Positions 29,392 through 39,816 are shown, counted from the first letter of the stretch. The stretch is DNA of 64,000 nucleotides from Azoarcus sp. PA01 (GCA_001274695.2 LARU01000004.1:434001-498000), one strand, 5' to 3'. Program-made: numbers and translations. Notes: generated from the letters alone by a model not told the origin.

Positions 29392-30420
29392 TCAGCTGAA
29401 CCGCTTGCTCCAGTAATTCGCCACGTCCAGCATCCGGTTCGCGTAGCCCCATTCGTTGTCGAACCACAGCAGCAGGTTCGCGAGACGCGGGCCGTTTACG
29501 CGCGTCTGGCTGCCGTCGATGATGACCGAGTGCGGGTTGTGGCTGAAGTCGATCGACGCGTGCGGATCGACCGAATACGCGATGAGGCCCGGCTGGGCCG
29601 CGGCAGCTTCGGCGAGAAGCACGTTGATTTCCCGCGCGGTCGCGTCGCAGCCGAGTTCGACGACGACGTCGATCGCCGAGACGTTGAGGATCGGCACGCG
29701 GATCGCCTTGGCCTGCACGCGTCCTGCCAGTTGCGGCAGGAAGCGCTCGACGCCTTGCGCGAGCCCCGTTCCGACCGGGATCATCGACTGCATCGCCGAG
29801 CGCGTGCGCCGCAGGTCCGAATGGTGATAACCGTCGATGAGCGGCTGGTCGTTCATCACCGAATGCAGCGTCGTCAGGAAAACGTGGCCGATGCCGAACG
29901 CGCGGTGCAGCTGGTCGAGGACGGGTACGACCGCGTTCGTCGTGCACGAGGCGTTCGACACGATGCGCTGCCGGCTGCCGAGCTCCCCATGGTTGATGCC
30001 ATAGACGACCGTGAGATCGACGTCCTGCGCACTGCGTCCGGGCTGCGAGATCAGCAGCCGTTCGCATCCCGCCTCTAGGAAGCGATCGAAATCATGGCGT
30101 TGCGTGTAGCACCCCGAGCATTCGATCAGCAGGTCGACGCCGATCCCCTTCCAGTCGACCTCCTCGGGCACACACGCATGCGTGACGTCGATCTCGTGCC
30201 CATCGACGATCAGGCATTCGGCGCCGGTCCCGATTTTCCCCGGGAAAACGCCGTGCGTCGAATCGAAGCGCGACAGGTAGGCGATCGTCGCGAGGTCGGC
30301 CGGCTCGTTGATCGACACGATCTGCAGCGTGTCCTTCAGCGGCGACTCGTACAGCGCGCGCAGGAAACACCGGCCGATGCGGCCATAACCGTTGATCGCG
30401 ATACGCAGCAAACTGCTCAT
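29392..30420 (-). CDS. epd: Erythrose-4-phosphate dehydrogenase (GAPDH family)
   Basis: A 342-residue GAPDH-superfamily enzyme. The NAD fold begins RIAINGYGRIGRCFLRALYE. The catalytic cysteine is C159 in VSNASCTTNAVVPVLDQ, followed by a histidine in TLHSVMNDQPLIDGYHHSD. The pattern SINEPADLATIAYLSRFDS and LRRTRSAMQSMIPVGTGLA is closer to Epd than to glycolytic Gap (which has KAAxAxSxIPTxTGAAK). Epd oxidises erythrose-4-phosphate to 4-phosphoerythronate in vitamin B6 synthesis. Here it is not linked to pgk or fba, so a divergent GAPDH is an alternative. The ATG at 30420 is chosen over 30441. Confidence 0.82.
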   Translation of the reverse strand: MSSLLRIAINGYGRIGRCFLRALYESPLKDTLQIVSINEPADLATIAYLSRFDSTHGVFPGKIGTGAECLIVDGHEIDVTHACVPEEVDWKGIGVDLLIECSGCYTQRHDFDRFLEAGCERLLISQPGRSAQDVDLTVVYGINHGELGSRQRIVSNASCTTNAVVPVLDQLHRAFGIGHVFLTTLHSVMNDQPLIDGYHHSDLRRTRSAMQSMIPVGTGLAQGVERFLPQLAGRVQAKAIRVPILNVSAIDVVVELGCDATAREINVLLAEAAAAQPGLIAYSVDPHASIDFSHNPHSVIIDGSQTRVNGPRLANLLLWFDNEWGYANRMLDVANYWSKRFS

Positions 30421-30661
30421 TTGGCGTCTCTCGCCGGCCAAAAAAATGAATCCACCCCTGCTCCAGTATGTCTATTGAATTACGGCGAAGCGACGAGGTC
30501 GGTCCGCAAACCGCGAGAATACACGGAACGATTCGGGCACGACATGCCGCCGCCCCTGCCGCATGGCCCGCCGTTTCACCATCCGCACGAATCGAATAGA
30601 GTAATGAACCGCTCGGCATGCAATACGACGAAGACCTGCAAGAAAAACCGGGAGTCACGGC

Positions 30662-31933
30662 ATGCCTTTCTCCAAGCCTTTCGACGTGGGCCAGATTCAG
30701 GCTTTCCTGATCGCGATCGGGATCGGGCTGCTGATCGGCCTGGAGCGCGAGCGCGTCGCTTCGGCCCGCGCCGGCCTGCGCACGTTCGGCCTGGTCGGTC
30801 TGCTCGGCGCGCTGATCGGCCTGCTCGGCGAGCATTTCGACAGCGTCGCGCCATTCGTGTTCGGCCTCGCGATCCTCGGCGTCATGATCATTGCCGCCTA
30901 TCTTCGCCATCCCGACGCAACCGATCCGGGCACCACGTCGGTCGCGGCCCTGCTGCTGTGCTACTGCCTCGGCACGGCAGTGTGGCTCGGCCATGCGACG
31001 ATCGCGGTGATGCTCGCCGTGGCGACGACGATCCTGCTGTATTTCAAGGCCGAGCTGCGCGGGATGGCGACGCGGCTCGAATCGAAGGACTGGATTTCGA
31101 TCATCCAGTTCAGTGTGCTCTCGCTCGTGATCCTGCCGATCCTCCCGGACCGCCCGATCGATCCCCAAGGCGCGGTCAGCCCTCGCCAGGTGTGGTGGAT
31201 GGTCGTGCTGATATCCGGACTCAGCTTCGCCGGCTACGCGATCCTGCGGCTGGTCGGCGCGCGCTTTGGTGCGGCGCTGGTCGGCATCGCCGGCGGCCTC
31301 GCGTCGAGCACCGCGACGACGCTGATCCATGCCCGCGACAGACGCGTCACACCAGCCTCGACTCCGGTCGCGGCGCTGGTGATCATCCTCGCGAATGTCG
31401 TCATGATGATCCGGATCGCGCTGATCGCCGCAGTCGTCGCACCCGGGCTTCTCGCCAAGCTCGCGATCGTGGTCCTGCCGGCGCTGGTGCTCGGCCTGGG
31501 AACGCTGATCTGGTATTGGCGGACTCCGGCCGGCCGCGAGACGGTGCTCCCGCAGACGCGCAACCCCACCGAGTTGCGCGCGGCGCTCGGGTTCGGCGTG
31601 CTGTACGCGGTCATCCTGTTCGTTTCGGCGTGGCTGTCCGACATCGTCGGCACCCATGGTTTGTATGCGCTTGCCGCCGTGTCGGGTCTCGCCGACATGG
31701 ACGCGATCGCGTTGTCGAGCATGCGCCTGTTTTCCCTCGAGAGACTCGCTGCCGACGCGGCAGTGATCGCGATCGGCGTGGCGATGATCGCCAATCTCGG
31801 CTTCAAGACGGTGCTCGCCATCGTCCTCGGCGGACGGGAGCTCGGCAAGCGGATTTCCCGCGGCATGAGTGCGATCGGGCTCGGCCTCGCCGCCGGCACC
31901 GCGTGGCTCGCGCTATCCGGCACGGGCCTATAA
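30662..31933 (+). CDS. MgtC/SapB and DUF4010 family membrane protein
   Basis: A 423-residue inner-membrane protein with about 11-12 helices. The N-terminal MgtC-like part carries GIGLLIGLERERVASARAGL, and the second half has the DUF4010 signature region (RFGAALVGIAGGLASSTATT and GLADMDAIALSS). The function of the DUF4010 type is unknown; MgtC alone affects Mg2+ homeostasis and acid adaptation in pathogens. The ATG lies after a plain leader with no strong ribosome site. A TATAAT at its 3' end may begin the next transcript. Confidence 0.85.
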   Translation: MPFSKPFDVGQIQAFLIAIGIGLLIGLERERVASARAGLRTFGLVGLLGALIGLLGEHFDSVAPFVFGLAILGVMIIAAYLRHPDATDPGTTSVAALLLCYCLGTAVWLGHATIAVMLAVATTILLYFKAELRGMATRLESKDWISIIQFSVLSLVILPILPDRPIDPQGAVSPRQVWWMVVLISGLSFAGYAILRLVGARFGAALVGIAGGLASSTATTLIHARDRRVTPASTPVAALVIILANVVMMIRIALIAAVVAPGLLAKLAIVVLPALVLGLGTLIWYWRTPAGRETVLPQTRNPTELRAALGFGVLYAVILFVSAWLSDIVGTHGLYALAAVSGLADMDAIALSSMRLFSLERLAADAAVIAIGVAMIANLGFKTVLAIVLGGRELGKRISRGMSAIGLGLAAGTAWLALSGTGL

Positions 31934-31972
31934 TTGAACCAGGCTCCTGCTCGCACTCCAACGAGGAATTCC

Positions 31973-32800
31973 ATGGCCACTGCTTCGATTCGGCCGGCCG
32001 CGGTCGCCGGCTATTTTTATCCGGAGGATCCACACGCGCTGCGCGCGCAGATCGGAGAAATGCTGGCGGCTGCAGTACCGCTCGAAACGGTGTCGGCACC
32101 GAAAGCCCTGATCGTGCCGCACGCGGGCTACGTCTATTCGGGCCCTGTCGCGGCGTCCGCGTATGTGAATGTGGCCGGGTTGCGCGACGTCGTGCGCCGC
32201 GTCGTGCTCCTCGGCCCGGCGCATCGCGTCGCGGTCCGGGCATTCGCGCTGCCGGCAGCGCAATTCTTCTCGACGCCGCTCGGCCACATTCCCGTGAGTC
32301 GCAGCGACTGGGAAACGCTCCAGGCACGGCCCGACGTCGTCATCGACGATCGCCCGCACGCCGCCGAACACAGTCTCGAAGTCCAGCTGCCTTTCCTGCA
32401 GACGGTGCTCGACGCTTTCGAACTGGTTCCGCTGCTCGTCGGGAACGCCGACGCCGAAGCGGTCGCGGACGTCCTCGAAACGCTGTGGGGCGGCCCGGAA
32501 ACCCTGATCGTGATCAGCTCCGACCTGTCGCATTACCAGCCGTACGGCCACGCACAGAGCTGCGATCGCGCCACGGTGGGCCGGATCCTGAGGCTTCGCA
32601 GCGGCCTCGACCACGATCAGGCCTGCGGAGCAACGCCCGTCAACGGATTGCTGCGCGCCGCGGTACACCACGGCTTGGAACCGCACCTGCTCGACCTGCG
32701 CAACTCGGGCGATACCGCAGGCGACCGTTCCCGCGTCGTCGGCTACGCCAGCATTGCATTCTCGGAGTCTCGCACCCATGCCCACGCTGCCCGACACTGA
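31973..32800 (+). CDS. MEMO1 family protein, AmmeMemoRadiSam system protein B
   Basis: A 275-residue MEMO-fold protein related to extradiol dioxygenases. Family marks are RPAAVAGYFYPEDPHALRAQ, LIVPHAGYVYSGPVAA with the metal-like histidine, AEHSLEVQLPFLQ and SSDLSHYQPY with the second histidine. It is the first of the MEMO-AMMECR1-radical SAM trio. GAGGA lies 7 bases before ATG 31973. A TATAAT at 31929-31934 inside the preceding stop region may be a promoter. Its biochemical role in bacteria has not been settled. Confidence 0.9.
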   Translation: MATASIRPAAVAGYFYPEDPHALRAQIGEMLAAAVPLETVSAPKALIVPHAGYVYSGPVAASAYVNVAGLRDVVRRVVLLGPAHRVAVRAFALPAAQFFSTPLGHIPVSRSDWETLQARPDVVIDDRPHAAEHSLEVQLPFLQTVLDAFELVPLLVGNADAEAVADVLETLWGGPETLIVISSDLSHYQPYGHAQSCDRATVGRILRLRSGLDHDQACGATPVNGLLRAAVHHGLEPHLLDLRNSGDTAGDRSRVVGYASIAFSESRTHAHAARH

Positions 32801-33332
32801 GCTTGGCCTGACGCTGCTCGCCCACGCGCGCCTCGCGCTCGAACGCCACCTCGGGCTCAGCGACGAGCCGTTTGCCGATGACGAACGCCTCGCGCAACGC
32901 GCCGCCACGTTCGTCACCCTCAAGCTCTACGACGAATTGCGCGGCTGCATCGGCAGCCTGCGCCCGCAACGCGCCCTCGGCGAAGACGTCGCCCTCAACG
33001 CCGTTGCCGCCGCGACGCGCGACACGCGCTTCCTGCCGGTCGCGGCGCGTGAATTGAACGACATCCGGATCGAAGTGTCTTTGCTATCGGAACCGCAGTT
33101 CCTCGAGTTCGCCGACGAAGTCGATCTGCTGTGCCAGTTGCGCCCCGGCATCGACGGCCTGATTCTTTCCGGCAGCTGCCGCAGTGCGACTTTCCTGCCG
33201 CAGGTGTGGGAACAGCTGCCGGAACCGCGCGAGTTCGTCGCAGCGCTCAAGCGCAAAGCCGGGCTGGCGCCGGATCACCCGATCGGCACCCTGCTGGCCG
33301 CGACTTACACCGTATGCAAGTGGCGCGAGTGA
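32778..33332 (+). CDS. AMMECR1 family protein, AmmeMemoRadiSam system protein A
   Basis: A 184-residue AMMECR1-domain protein. The strictly conserved core LRGCIGSLRPQRAL appears near residue 55, with further family blocks RFLPVAARELNDIRIEVSLL, GRSGLIL-like GIDGLILSGSCRSATFLPQV and the final YTVCKW. Its ATG overlaps the MEMO gene by 23 bp, showing tight coupling. The function is unknown across bacteria, archaea and eukaryotes. Confidence 0.92.
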   Translation: MPTLPDTELGLTLLAHARLALERHLGLSDEPFADDERLAQRAATFVTLKLYDELRGCIGSLRPQRALGEDVALNAVAAATRDTRFLPVAARELNDIRIEVSLLSEPQFLEFADEVDLLCQLRPGIDGLILSGSCRSATFLPQVWEQLPEPREFVAALKRKAGLAPDHPIGTLLAATYTVCKWRE

Positions 33333-33430
33333 TCCGCTTGGTCCGGTCGCGATTCGAGGCTCGGCGGCAGACTTTCACCTCTTGATGTCGCGGCTGCCCA
33401 CCTCGGCCGGTCGCGGCGGTGAGGACACCG

Positions 33431-34504
<1,074 letters not shown>

Positions 34505-34605
34505 GCGATGTTGCCGCGACACCCGCACCGTGCCATGCTCGTCGCCTGCGCTCCGGCGTATCGACAGCCGTACTGACAGTATCTTCCGTATCTTCCGGGC
34601 CCGAA

Positions 34606-35313
34606 GTGAAGCTGCGCCACACCACCATCAGCATTCCTGCCGAGCGCGTCTGGCTCGATGGCGAGCTGTCGCATGCGCCGACCGTGCAGGGGCTGGCGGT
34701 GATTCTTCGCCCGTCGGGCAGCACGCCGACCCAGTCGCGCGAAGCGAAAGTCGCCGCTGCGCTGCAGGAGGCCGGCTTCGCGACGCTGATCATCAACCTG
34801 CTGACGCGCTACGAAGAGACACGCGACGCCGATGCGCGCTTCAATGTCCCGAAGCTAGCAAACCGCGTCCTCGCCGTGGCCGACTGGATCGGCCACCAGC
34901 CGCCGCTTACCGGCCTCGCGATCGGGCTGCTCGCCTCCGGCACCGCCAGCGGCGCGGCGATCCGCGCGGCATGGAAAGCTCCCGGACGGTTCGCGGCCAT
35001 CGTGTGCCGCGCCGGCCGGCCGGACCTGGCCGGCGCGACGCCGCTCGGCACGCTGACCGTGCCGGTGCGCATGATCATCGGCAGCGAAGACCTCCACCTC
35101 GGCATGATCCTGCGCGCCTGGGAGCACTTGCGTGCCCCGCGCGACTGGAAACTCGTCGACGGGGCCGGTGAAGACTTTGCCGAACCGGGCGCACTCGAGC
35201 GCTTCGCGCTGCTCGCGGCGGAGTGGTTGCGCATGAAGTTGCTGCCGCCCGTTGGCGACGGGGTCGTGCGCTCCGGCCAGCCGGACAAGCCTGCTTCGTC
35301 CCATCCCCTATAA
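34606..35313 (+). CDS. Alpha/beta hydrolase (dienelactone-hydrolase-like)
   Basis: A protein of about 235 residues with an alpha/beta hydrolase shape: an N-terminal strand region (VKLRHTTISIPAERVWLDGE), GLAVILRPSGSTP, RVLAVADWIGHQP, and GLLASGTASGAAIRAA at the nucleophile elbow, where the usual GxSxG reads ASGTASG. The pieces VPVRMIIGSEDLHLG and VDGAGEDFAEPGAL mark the acid and possible base loops; the usual catalytic histidine after the acid is replaced by G-E-D-F. The canonical nucleophile serine is also not obvious, so it may be inactive or differently tuned. The start is uncertain: GTG 34606 fits the fold. It follows the AmmeMemoRadiSam genes. Confidence 0.65.
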   Translation: MKLRHTTISIPAERVWLDGELSHAPTVQGLAVILRPSGSTPTQSREAKVAAALQEAGFATLIINLLTRYEETRDADARFNVPKLANRVLAVADWIGHQPPLTGLAIGLLASGTASGAAIRAAWKAPGRFAAIVCRAGRPDLAGATPLGTLTVPVRMIIGSEDLHLGMILRAWEHLRAPRDWKLVDGAGEDFAEPGALERFALLAAEWLRMKLLPPVGDGVVRSGQPDKPASSHPL

Positions 35314-35358
35314 TTCCGTCCTTACCCGTCTCTGCCGCGGTCTCGCCGCGCCCGTCCG

Positions 35359-38300
35359 ATGTCCCGACCGCTCGACCCCCTGCTGCCCCAGCTCACGGCG
35401 CTTTCCCTTCCGAAGCCCGGCATGCGGCTCGACCTGCCCGCGCTCGCCGGCTCGTCCGACGCGCTGGCGATCGCCCAGCTCGCGACGCGCGGCCCCTGCC
35501 TGCTGCTCGTGACCGCGAACCCGCTCGACGCCCAGCGCCTGCAGGACGAGATCGCGTGGTTCGCGCCCGGGCTGCGCACGCATCTGCTGCCCGACTGGGA
35601 AACACTGCCCTACGACAGCTTCTCGCCGCACCAGGACTTGATCTCGGAACGCCTGTCGACGCTCTATGCGGTGAGCCGCGGCGAAGCCGACGTCGTGCTC
35701 GTGCCCGCTTCGACCGCGCTGTACCGCATGGCCCCGCCAGCTTTTCTCGCCGCCTACACGTTCTTCCTCAAGCAGGGCGCGAAGCTCGACGTTGACGGTT
35801 TGCGCCACCAGATGGCGGTCGCCGGCTACACGCATGTGACGCAGGTCGTCAGCCCGGGCGAATTCTCGGTGCGCGGCGGCCTGATCGATCTGTTCCCGAT
35901 GGGCGCACCGCTGCCGTTTCGCATCGACCTCTTCGACGACGAAGTCGAGAGCATCAAGACGTTCGACCCGGACACGCAGCGCACCGTGTACCCGGTGCCG
36001 GAGATCCGCATGCTCCCGGCGCGCGAATTCCCGATGGACGACGCGGGCCGCACGCGCTTTCGCAGCCGCTTTCGCGAAGCGTTCGAAGGCGATCCGTCGC
36101 GCGTGTCGCTGTACAAGGATGTGTCGAACGGCATCGCCCCGGCCGGCATCGAGTACTACCTGCCGCTGTTCTTCGACGAGACGGCGACGCTGTTCGACTA
36201 CCTGCCGGCCGACGCCGCAGTCGTGCTGCACCGCGACGTGCCGACGGCGATCGACGAATTCTGGCGCGACACGCGCTCGCGCCACGATTTCCTCAAAGGC
36301 GACCGCACCCGCCCGGTGCTGCCGCCCGAAGCGTTGTTCCTCGGCCAGGAAAGCTTCTTCGCCGCGCTAAAGGACCGCCCGCGAATCCAGATCTCAGCCG
36401 CCGACGCCGCCGGCGAAGTGGCGCTGCCCGCCACGCCCCTTCCCGATGTTTCCGTCGAACGCAAGGCGACGGACCCGCTGCACCGCCTGAAAGCGCTCCT
36501 CGCGGGCGACTGGGCCCGCGATGGCGGCCGCGTCCTCGTGCTCGCCGACGCTCCGGGACGGCGCGAGACGATTTCCGAGTTCTTCGGCGAATACGGCCTC
36601 CGGCCCGCAGCCAGCGCGGATTTCGCCGGCTTCCTCGTCTCCGGCGAACCGCTCGCGCTCGGCGTCGGACCACTGGCAAACGGCTTCCTGCTGCCGGGCG
36701 CGAAGCTCGCGATCGTCACCGAGTCCGAGCTTTACGCGACAACCGGCCGCACGCGCGTGCGCCGCGACGCGCGCAAGGCCGCGACGATGGAAGGGTGGCT
36801 GCGCGACCTGTCCGAACTCAAGCCGGGCGACCCGGTCGTGCACGTGTCGCACGGCATCGGTCGCTACCTCGGCCTGATCCACATGGATCTGGGCGAAGGT
36901 CAGACCGAGTTCCTGCATCTCGAATACGCCAACGGCGACAAGCTCTACGTGCCGGTGTCGCAGCTGCACGTCATCACCCGCTACGCCGGCGCGGATCCGG
37001 AAGCGGTCGACCTGCACCGCCTCGGCTCCGGCCAGTGGGAAAAAGCGAAGAAGAAAGCCGCGCTGCAGGTGCGCGACACCGCCGCCGAACTCCTCGCGCT
37101 GTACGCACAGCGCGCCGCGCGCCCCGGCCACCGCTTCGACTTCAAGCAGCACGACCTCGACGCGTTCGCCGAAGGCTTCGGTTTCGAGACGACGCCCGAC
37201 CAGCAGGCGGCGATCGACGCGGTCGTCGCCGACATGAGATCCGGCCAGCCGATGGACCGGCTCGTATGCGGCGACGTCGGCTTCGGCAAGACCGAAGTCG
37301 CGCTGCGAGCCGCGTTCGTTGCGGTCGCCGACGGCAAGCAGGTGGTCGTGCTGACGCCGACGACGCTGCTCGCCGAACAGCACTACCAGACTTTCTCCGA
37401 CCGCTTCGCCGACTTTGCGATCCGTATCGCCGAACTGTCGCGCTTCAAGAGCGCGAAGGAGCAGGCCGACGCGCTGAAACAGCTCGCCGAAGGCAAGGTC
37501 GACATCATCATCGGCACGCACCGCCTGCTGCAGAAGGATGTCAAGTTCAAGCGCCTCGGCCTCGTCATCATCGACGAGGAACACCGTTTCGGCGTGCGCC
37601 AGAAGGAAATGCTGAAAGCATTGCGCAGCGAGATCGACATCCTGACGCTGACCGCGACGCCGATCCCGCGCACGCTCGGCCTCGCGCTCGAAGGCCTGCG
37701 CGAGTTCTCGGTGATCGCGACCGCGCCGCAAAAGCGCCTCGCGATCAAGACTTTCGTCCACCGCCACAGCAAGGGAATCATCCGCGAAGCCGTGCTGCGC
37801 GAATTCAAGCGCGGCGGACAGGTGTATTTCCTGCACAACGAAGTCGACACGATCGACAACGTGCGCGACGACCTCGCCGACCTGCTGCCCGAAGCGCGCA
37901 TCGTCATCGGCCACGGCCAGCTGCCGGAACGCGAGCTCGAACGCGTGATGCGCACGTTCACGCAGCAGCGCGCGAACCTCCTGCTGTGCACGACGATCAT
38001 CGAGACCGGCATCGACATCCCGACCGCCAACACGATCATCATCAACCGCGCCGACCGCTTCGGCCTCGCCCAGCTGCACCAGCTGCGCGGGCGCGTCGGC
38101 CGCAGCCACCACCAGGCCTACGCGTATCTGCTGACCGACGCGCACGCGAAGCCGAGCGCGCTCGCGCAGAAGCGCCTCGAAGCGATCACGATGATGGAAG
38201 ATCTCGGCTCAGGCTTCTATCTCGCGATGCACGACCTCGAGATCCGCGGCGCGGGCGAAGTGCTCGGCGAGAACCAGTCCGGCGAAATCCAGCAGGTCGG

Positions 38301-38820
38301 CTTCAGCCTGTACACCGAAATGCTCAAGCGCGCCGTGCGCGACCTGCAGGCCGGCAAGGAGCCGGATCTCACGCAGCCGCTCGACGTCGTCTCCGAGATC
38401 AACCTGCACACGCCGGCGCTGTTGCCGAACGACTACTGCCCCGACGTGCAGGAACGCCTGACGCTCTACAAGCGCCTCGCGAACTGCGAATCCGACGACG
38501 ACCTGCGCAATCTCCAGGAAGAACTCATCGACCGCTTCGGCGAGCTGCCACCACAGACCCAGGCGCTGATCGAAACCCACCGCCTGCGCCTGCTCGTCAA
38601 ACCGTTCGGCGTCGCGAAGCTCGACGCGTCCGACGCGCAGATCAGCGTCCAGTTCGGCTCCGACGCCCCGATCGACCCGGCAAAAGTCATCTTCCTGATC
38701 CAGAAAGACCGCAACACCAAGATGTCCGGCCCGGATCGCCTGATCCGCAAGGCAAGCCTGCCGAATCTGAAGCAGCGCGTGCAGGGGGTGAAGGAATTGC
38801 TGGAGGCGGTGAAAGCCTGA
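35359..38820 (+). CDS. mfd: Transcription-repair coupling factor
   Basis: A 1153-residue Mfd. The N-terminal UvrB-homology region (SRGEADVVLVPASTALYRM) is followed by the RNA-polymerase interaction domain (GDPVVHVSHGIGRYLGL), then a RecG-like translocase with Walker A GDVGFGKTEVAL (about residue 640), DEEHRFGVRQ (about 738), TATPIPRTLGLAL and QLRGRVGRS. The C-terminal UvrA-inhibitory domain begins near PLDVVSEINLHTPAL. It displaces stalled RNA polymerase and recruits UvrA. A TATAAT at 35309-35314 lies upstream without a clear -35. Full length and intact. Confidence 0.98.
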   Translation: MSRPLDPLLPQLTALSLPKPGMRLDLPALAGSSDALAIAQLATRGPCLLLVTANPLDAQRLQDEIAWFAPGLRTHLLPDWETLPYDSFSPHQDLISERLSTLYAVSRGEADVVLVPASTALYRMAPPAFLAAYTFFLKQGAKLDVDGLRHQMAVAGYTHVTQVVSPGEFSVRGGLIDLFPMGAPLPFRIDLFDDEVESIKTFDPDTQRTVYPVPEIRMLPAREFPMDDAGRTRFRSRFREAFEGDPSRVSLYKDVSNGIAPAGIEYYLPLFFDETATLFDYLPADAAVVLHRDVPTAIDEFWRDTRSRHDFLKGDRTRPVLPPEALFLGQESFFAALKDRPRIQISAADAAGEVALPATPLPDVSVERKATDPLHRLKALLAGDWARDGGRVLVLADAPGRRETISEFFGEYGLRPAASADFAGFLVSGEPLALGVGPLANGFLLPGAKLAIVTESELYATTGRTRVRRDARKAATMEGWLRDLSELKPGDPVVHVSHGIGRYLGLIHMDLGEGQTEFLHLEYANGDKLYVPVSQLHVITRYAGADPEAVDLHRLGSGQWEKAKKKAALQVRDTAAELLALYAQRAARPGHRFDFKQHDLDAFAEGFGFETTPDQQAAIDAVVADMRSGQPMDRLVCGDVGFGKTEVALRAAFVAVADGKQVVVLTPTTLLAEQHYQTFSDRFADFAIRIAELSRFKSAKEQADALKQLAEGKVDIIIGTHRLLQKDVKFKRLGLVIIDEEHRFGVRQKEMLKALRSEIDILTLTATPIPRTLGLALEGLREFSVIATAPQKRLAIKTFVHRHSKGIIREAVLREFKRGGQVYFLHNEVDTIDNVRDDLADLLPEARIVIGHGQLPERELERVMRTFTQQRANLLLCTTIIETGIDIPTANTIIINRADRFGLAQLHQLRGRVGRSHHQAYAYLLTDAHAKPSALAQKRLEAITMMEDLGSGFYLAMHDLEIRGAGEVLGENQSGEIQQVGFSLYTEMLKRAVRDLQAGKEPDLTQPLDVVSEINLHTPALLPNDYCPDVQERLTLYKRLANCESDDDLRNLQEELIDRFGELPPQTQALIETHRLRLLVKPFGVAKLDASDAQISVQFGSDAPIDPAKVIFLIQKDRNTKMSGPDRLIRKASLPNLKQRVQGVKELLEAVKA

Positions 38821-38904
38821 TCGCAGAATCCGCTCGGTATTTGCGGTATTTGCCTGCCCTTTATCTCGCCCGATTGAGCGGATTAACGACCCCGCCCGTA
38901 CCGC

Positions 38905-39236
38905 TCCACGTCCACACCCCGGCAAACGCTTCGGCGCCCTCGCCTGCGTCACCCCATCGAGCCACGGCAATTCGACCAGCAACACCTCCCGATACAGAAA
39001 CAACAGCGCCGACTTCGCCTGATTCTGCGTCGACGCCGCCACCCGCCCTGCCACCGCCAGATGCGTCAGAAAAGTCTCTACCTCCGGAGCCCCATCTTCT
39101 GCGGGGGATGCCGCCGGCCGTGAAACAGGATGAATCGCCGTATCCAGTCGACGTAAGCCTGCTCGGTCAGAATGCTGTAGTGCTTGACGCCGATGCGCTC
39201 GCGAACGCGGTCCAACAGCCGCCGCTGCGCATGCAT
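38905..39236 (-). pseudogene. intI: Integron integrase, frameshifted and truncated
   Basis: From ATG 39236 the minus strand reads [20 protein letters not shown] and [18 protein letters not shown], the SAM-like N domain of integron tyrosine recombinases. A frameshift near 39110 moves the frame; it then continues [38 protein letters not shown] and ELPWLDGVTQARAPKRLP. Similarity ends at about 38915. The catalytic domain with the R-H-R-Y residues, and the integron-specific insert, are therefore missing. Integron integrases, rather than XerC/D, share this 'KHYSxRTEQAYVxWIRRFI' start. Confidence 0.8.
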
Positions 39237-39324
39237 TGACGAAGACTTTGTAAGTAATTGTACTGTTAAGCGAAGCTGACTTGATGTAAAGTGCATACAT
39301 TCACGCCGACGGGTTGTGATCCGT

Positions 39325-39347
39325 CATTTAGGCGTTCCACTTATAAT
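39325..39347 (+). promoter_or_regulatory. Possible attI core and cassette -10 box
   Basis: The gap between intI and the first cassette holds CATTTAGGC (39325-39333), which resembles the integron core GTTRRRY in register with cassette insertion. A consensus TATAAT lies at 39342-39347, 23 bases before the first cassette's start codon. No convincing -35 is present at 17 bp. Whether this is the attI site or merely the cassette's own promoter is unclear. Confidence 0.35.
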
Positions 39348-39369
39348 TAGCTCTTACCAAGGAGGAAGC

Positions 39370-39729
39370 ATGTCCCTTGATTTCTACGACCAGTCTGGCA
39401 AGCCCTACGCTTACTCCGACGATGGGCAGACCATCTACACATTCGGAGGTGTGCCCATTGCTTACCTTGATGGCGATTCAACTTACGGCTTTGATGGCAG
39501 CCATGTTGGCTACTTCCATAACGGGGCAATCCATGACCCCCGCGGCAATACCTTGTTGTTCACCAATGGCGCCACGGGTGGGCCGATGAAGCCAATGAAA
39601 CAAATGAAACCAATGAAGGGCATGAAGCAAATGCGACCGATGAAGGGTATGAAGCAAATGAAGCCCATGAAGCCAATGTTTTCTATGGGCTGGTCTCAGC
39701 TACCGCCAAAGGCTGTTTTCGGTGCATAG
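39370..39729 (+). CDS. Beta-flower protein with Met-Lys triplet tail (cassette 1)
   Basis: A 119-residue protein. Residues 1-70 carry repeated short blades (FYDQSGKPYAYSDDG, IYTFGGVPIAYLDGD, YGFDGSHVGYFHNG) typical of the '4-fold beta flower' family found in integron cassettes. Residues 73-102 are ten consecutive Met-(Lys/Arg)-(Pro/Gln/Gly) triplets. The function is unknown. AAGGAGG lies 6 bases before ATG 39370, a near-perfect ribosome site. Codon use and base composition differ from the neighbouring chromosome. Confidence 0.85.
   Translation: MSLDFYDQSGKPYAYSDDGQTIYTFGGVPIAYLDGDSTYGFDGSHVGYFHNGAIHDPRGNTLLFTNGATGGPMKPMKQMKPMKGMKQMRPMKGMKQMKPMKPMFSMGWSQLPPKAVFGA
39586..39675 (+). repeat. Nine-base coding repeat (Met-Lys-x triplets)
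   Basis: Ten tandem 9-base units of the form ATG-AAR-NNN inside cassette 1, encoding M-K/R-P/Q/G. The near-identity of units at DNA level (ATGAAGCCAATGAAACAAAT and similar) suggests slippage expansion, so copy number could vary between strains. Confidence 0.85.
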
Positions 39730-39731
39730 CG

Positions 39732-39794
39732 AGCTAACCCGCCCCCCAGGAAAACGCGCCGGAAGCGGCGCGCCCCTGAGCTAGCATGTTGGGC
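39732..39794 (+). repeat. attC site 1
   Basis: A 63-bp imperfect palindrome starting AGCTAAC and ending in the core-type GTTGGGC (GTTRRRY). Internal arms CGCGCC and GGCGCG flank a GGAAG loop. It lies between cassette 1 and cassette 2 and fits the 3' end of cassette 1. Confidence 0.7.
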
Positions 39795-39816
39795 CGCACA
39801 ATAAGGAGCCTTTGCA

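Noticed and set aside
39078..39296. A small intact gene on the minus strand before the cassettes
   Set aside because: It is the N-terminal piece of the integron integrase, and its continuation is found in another frame, so it is listed as part of a pseudogene.
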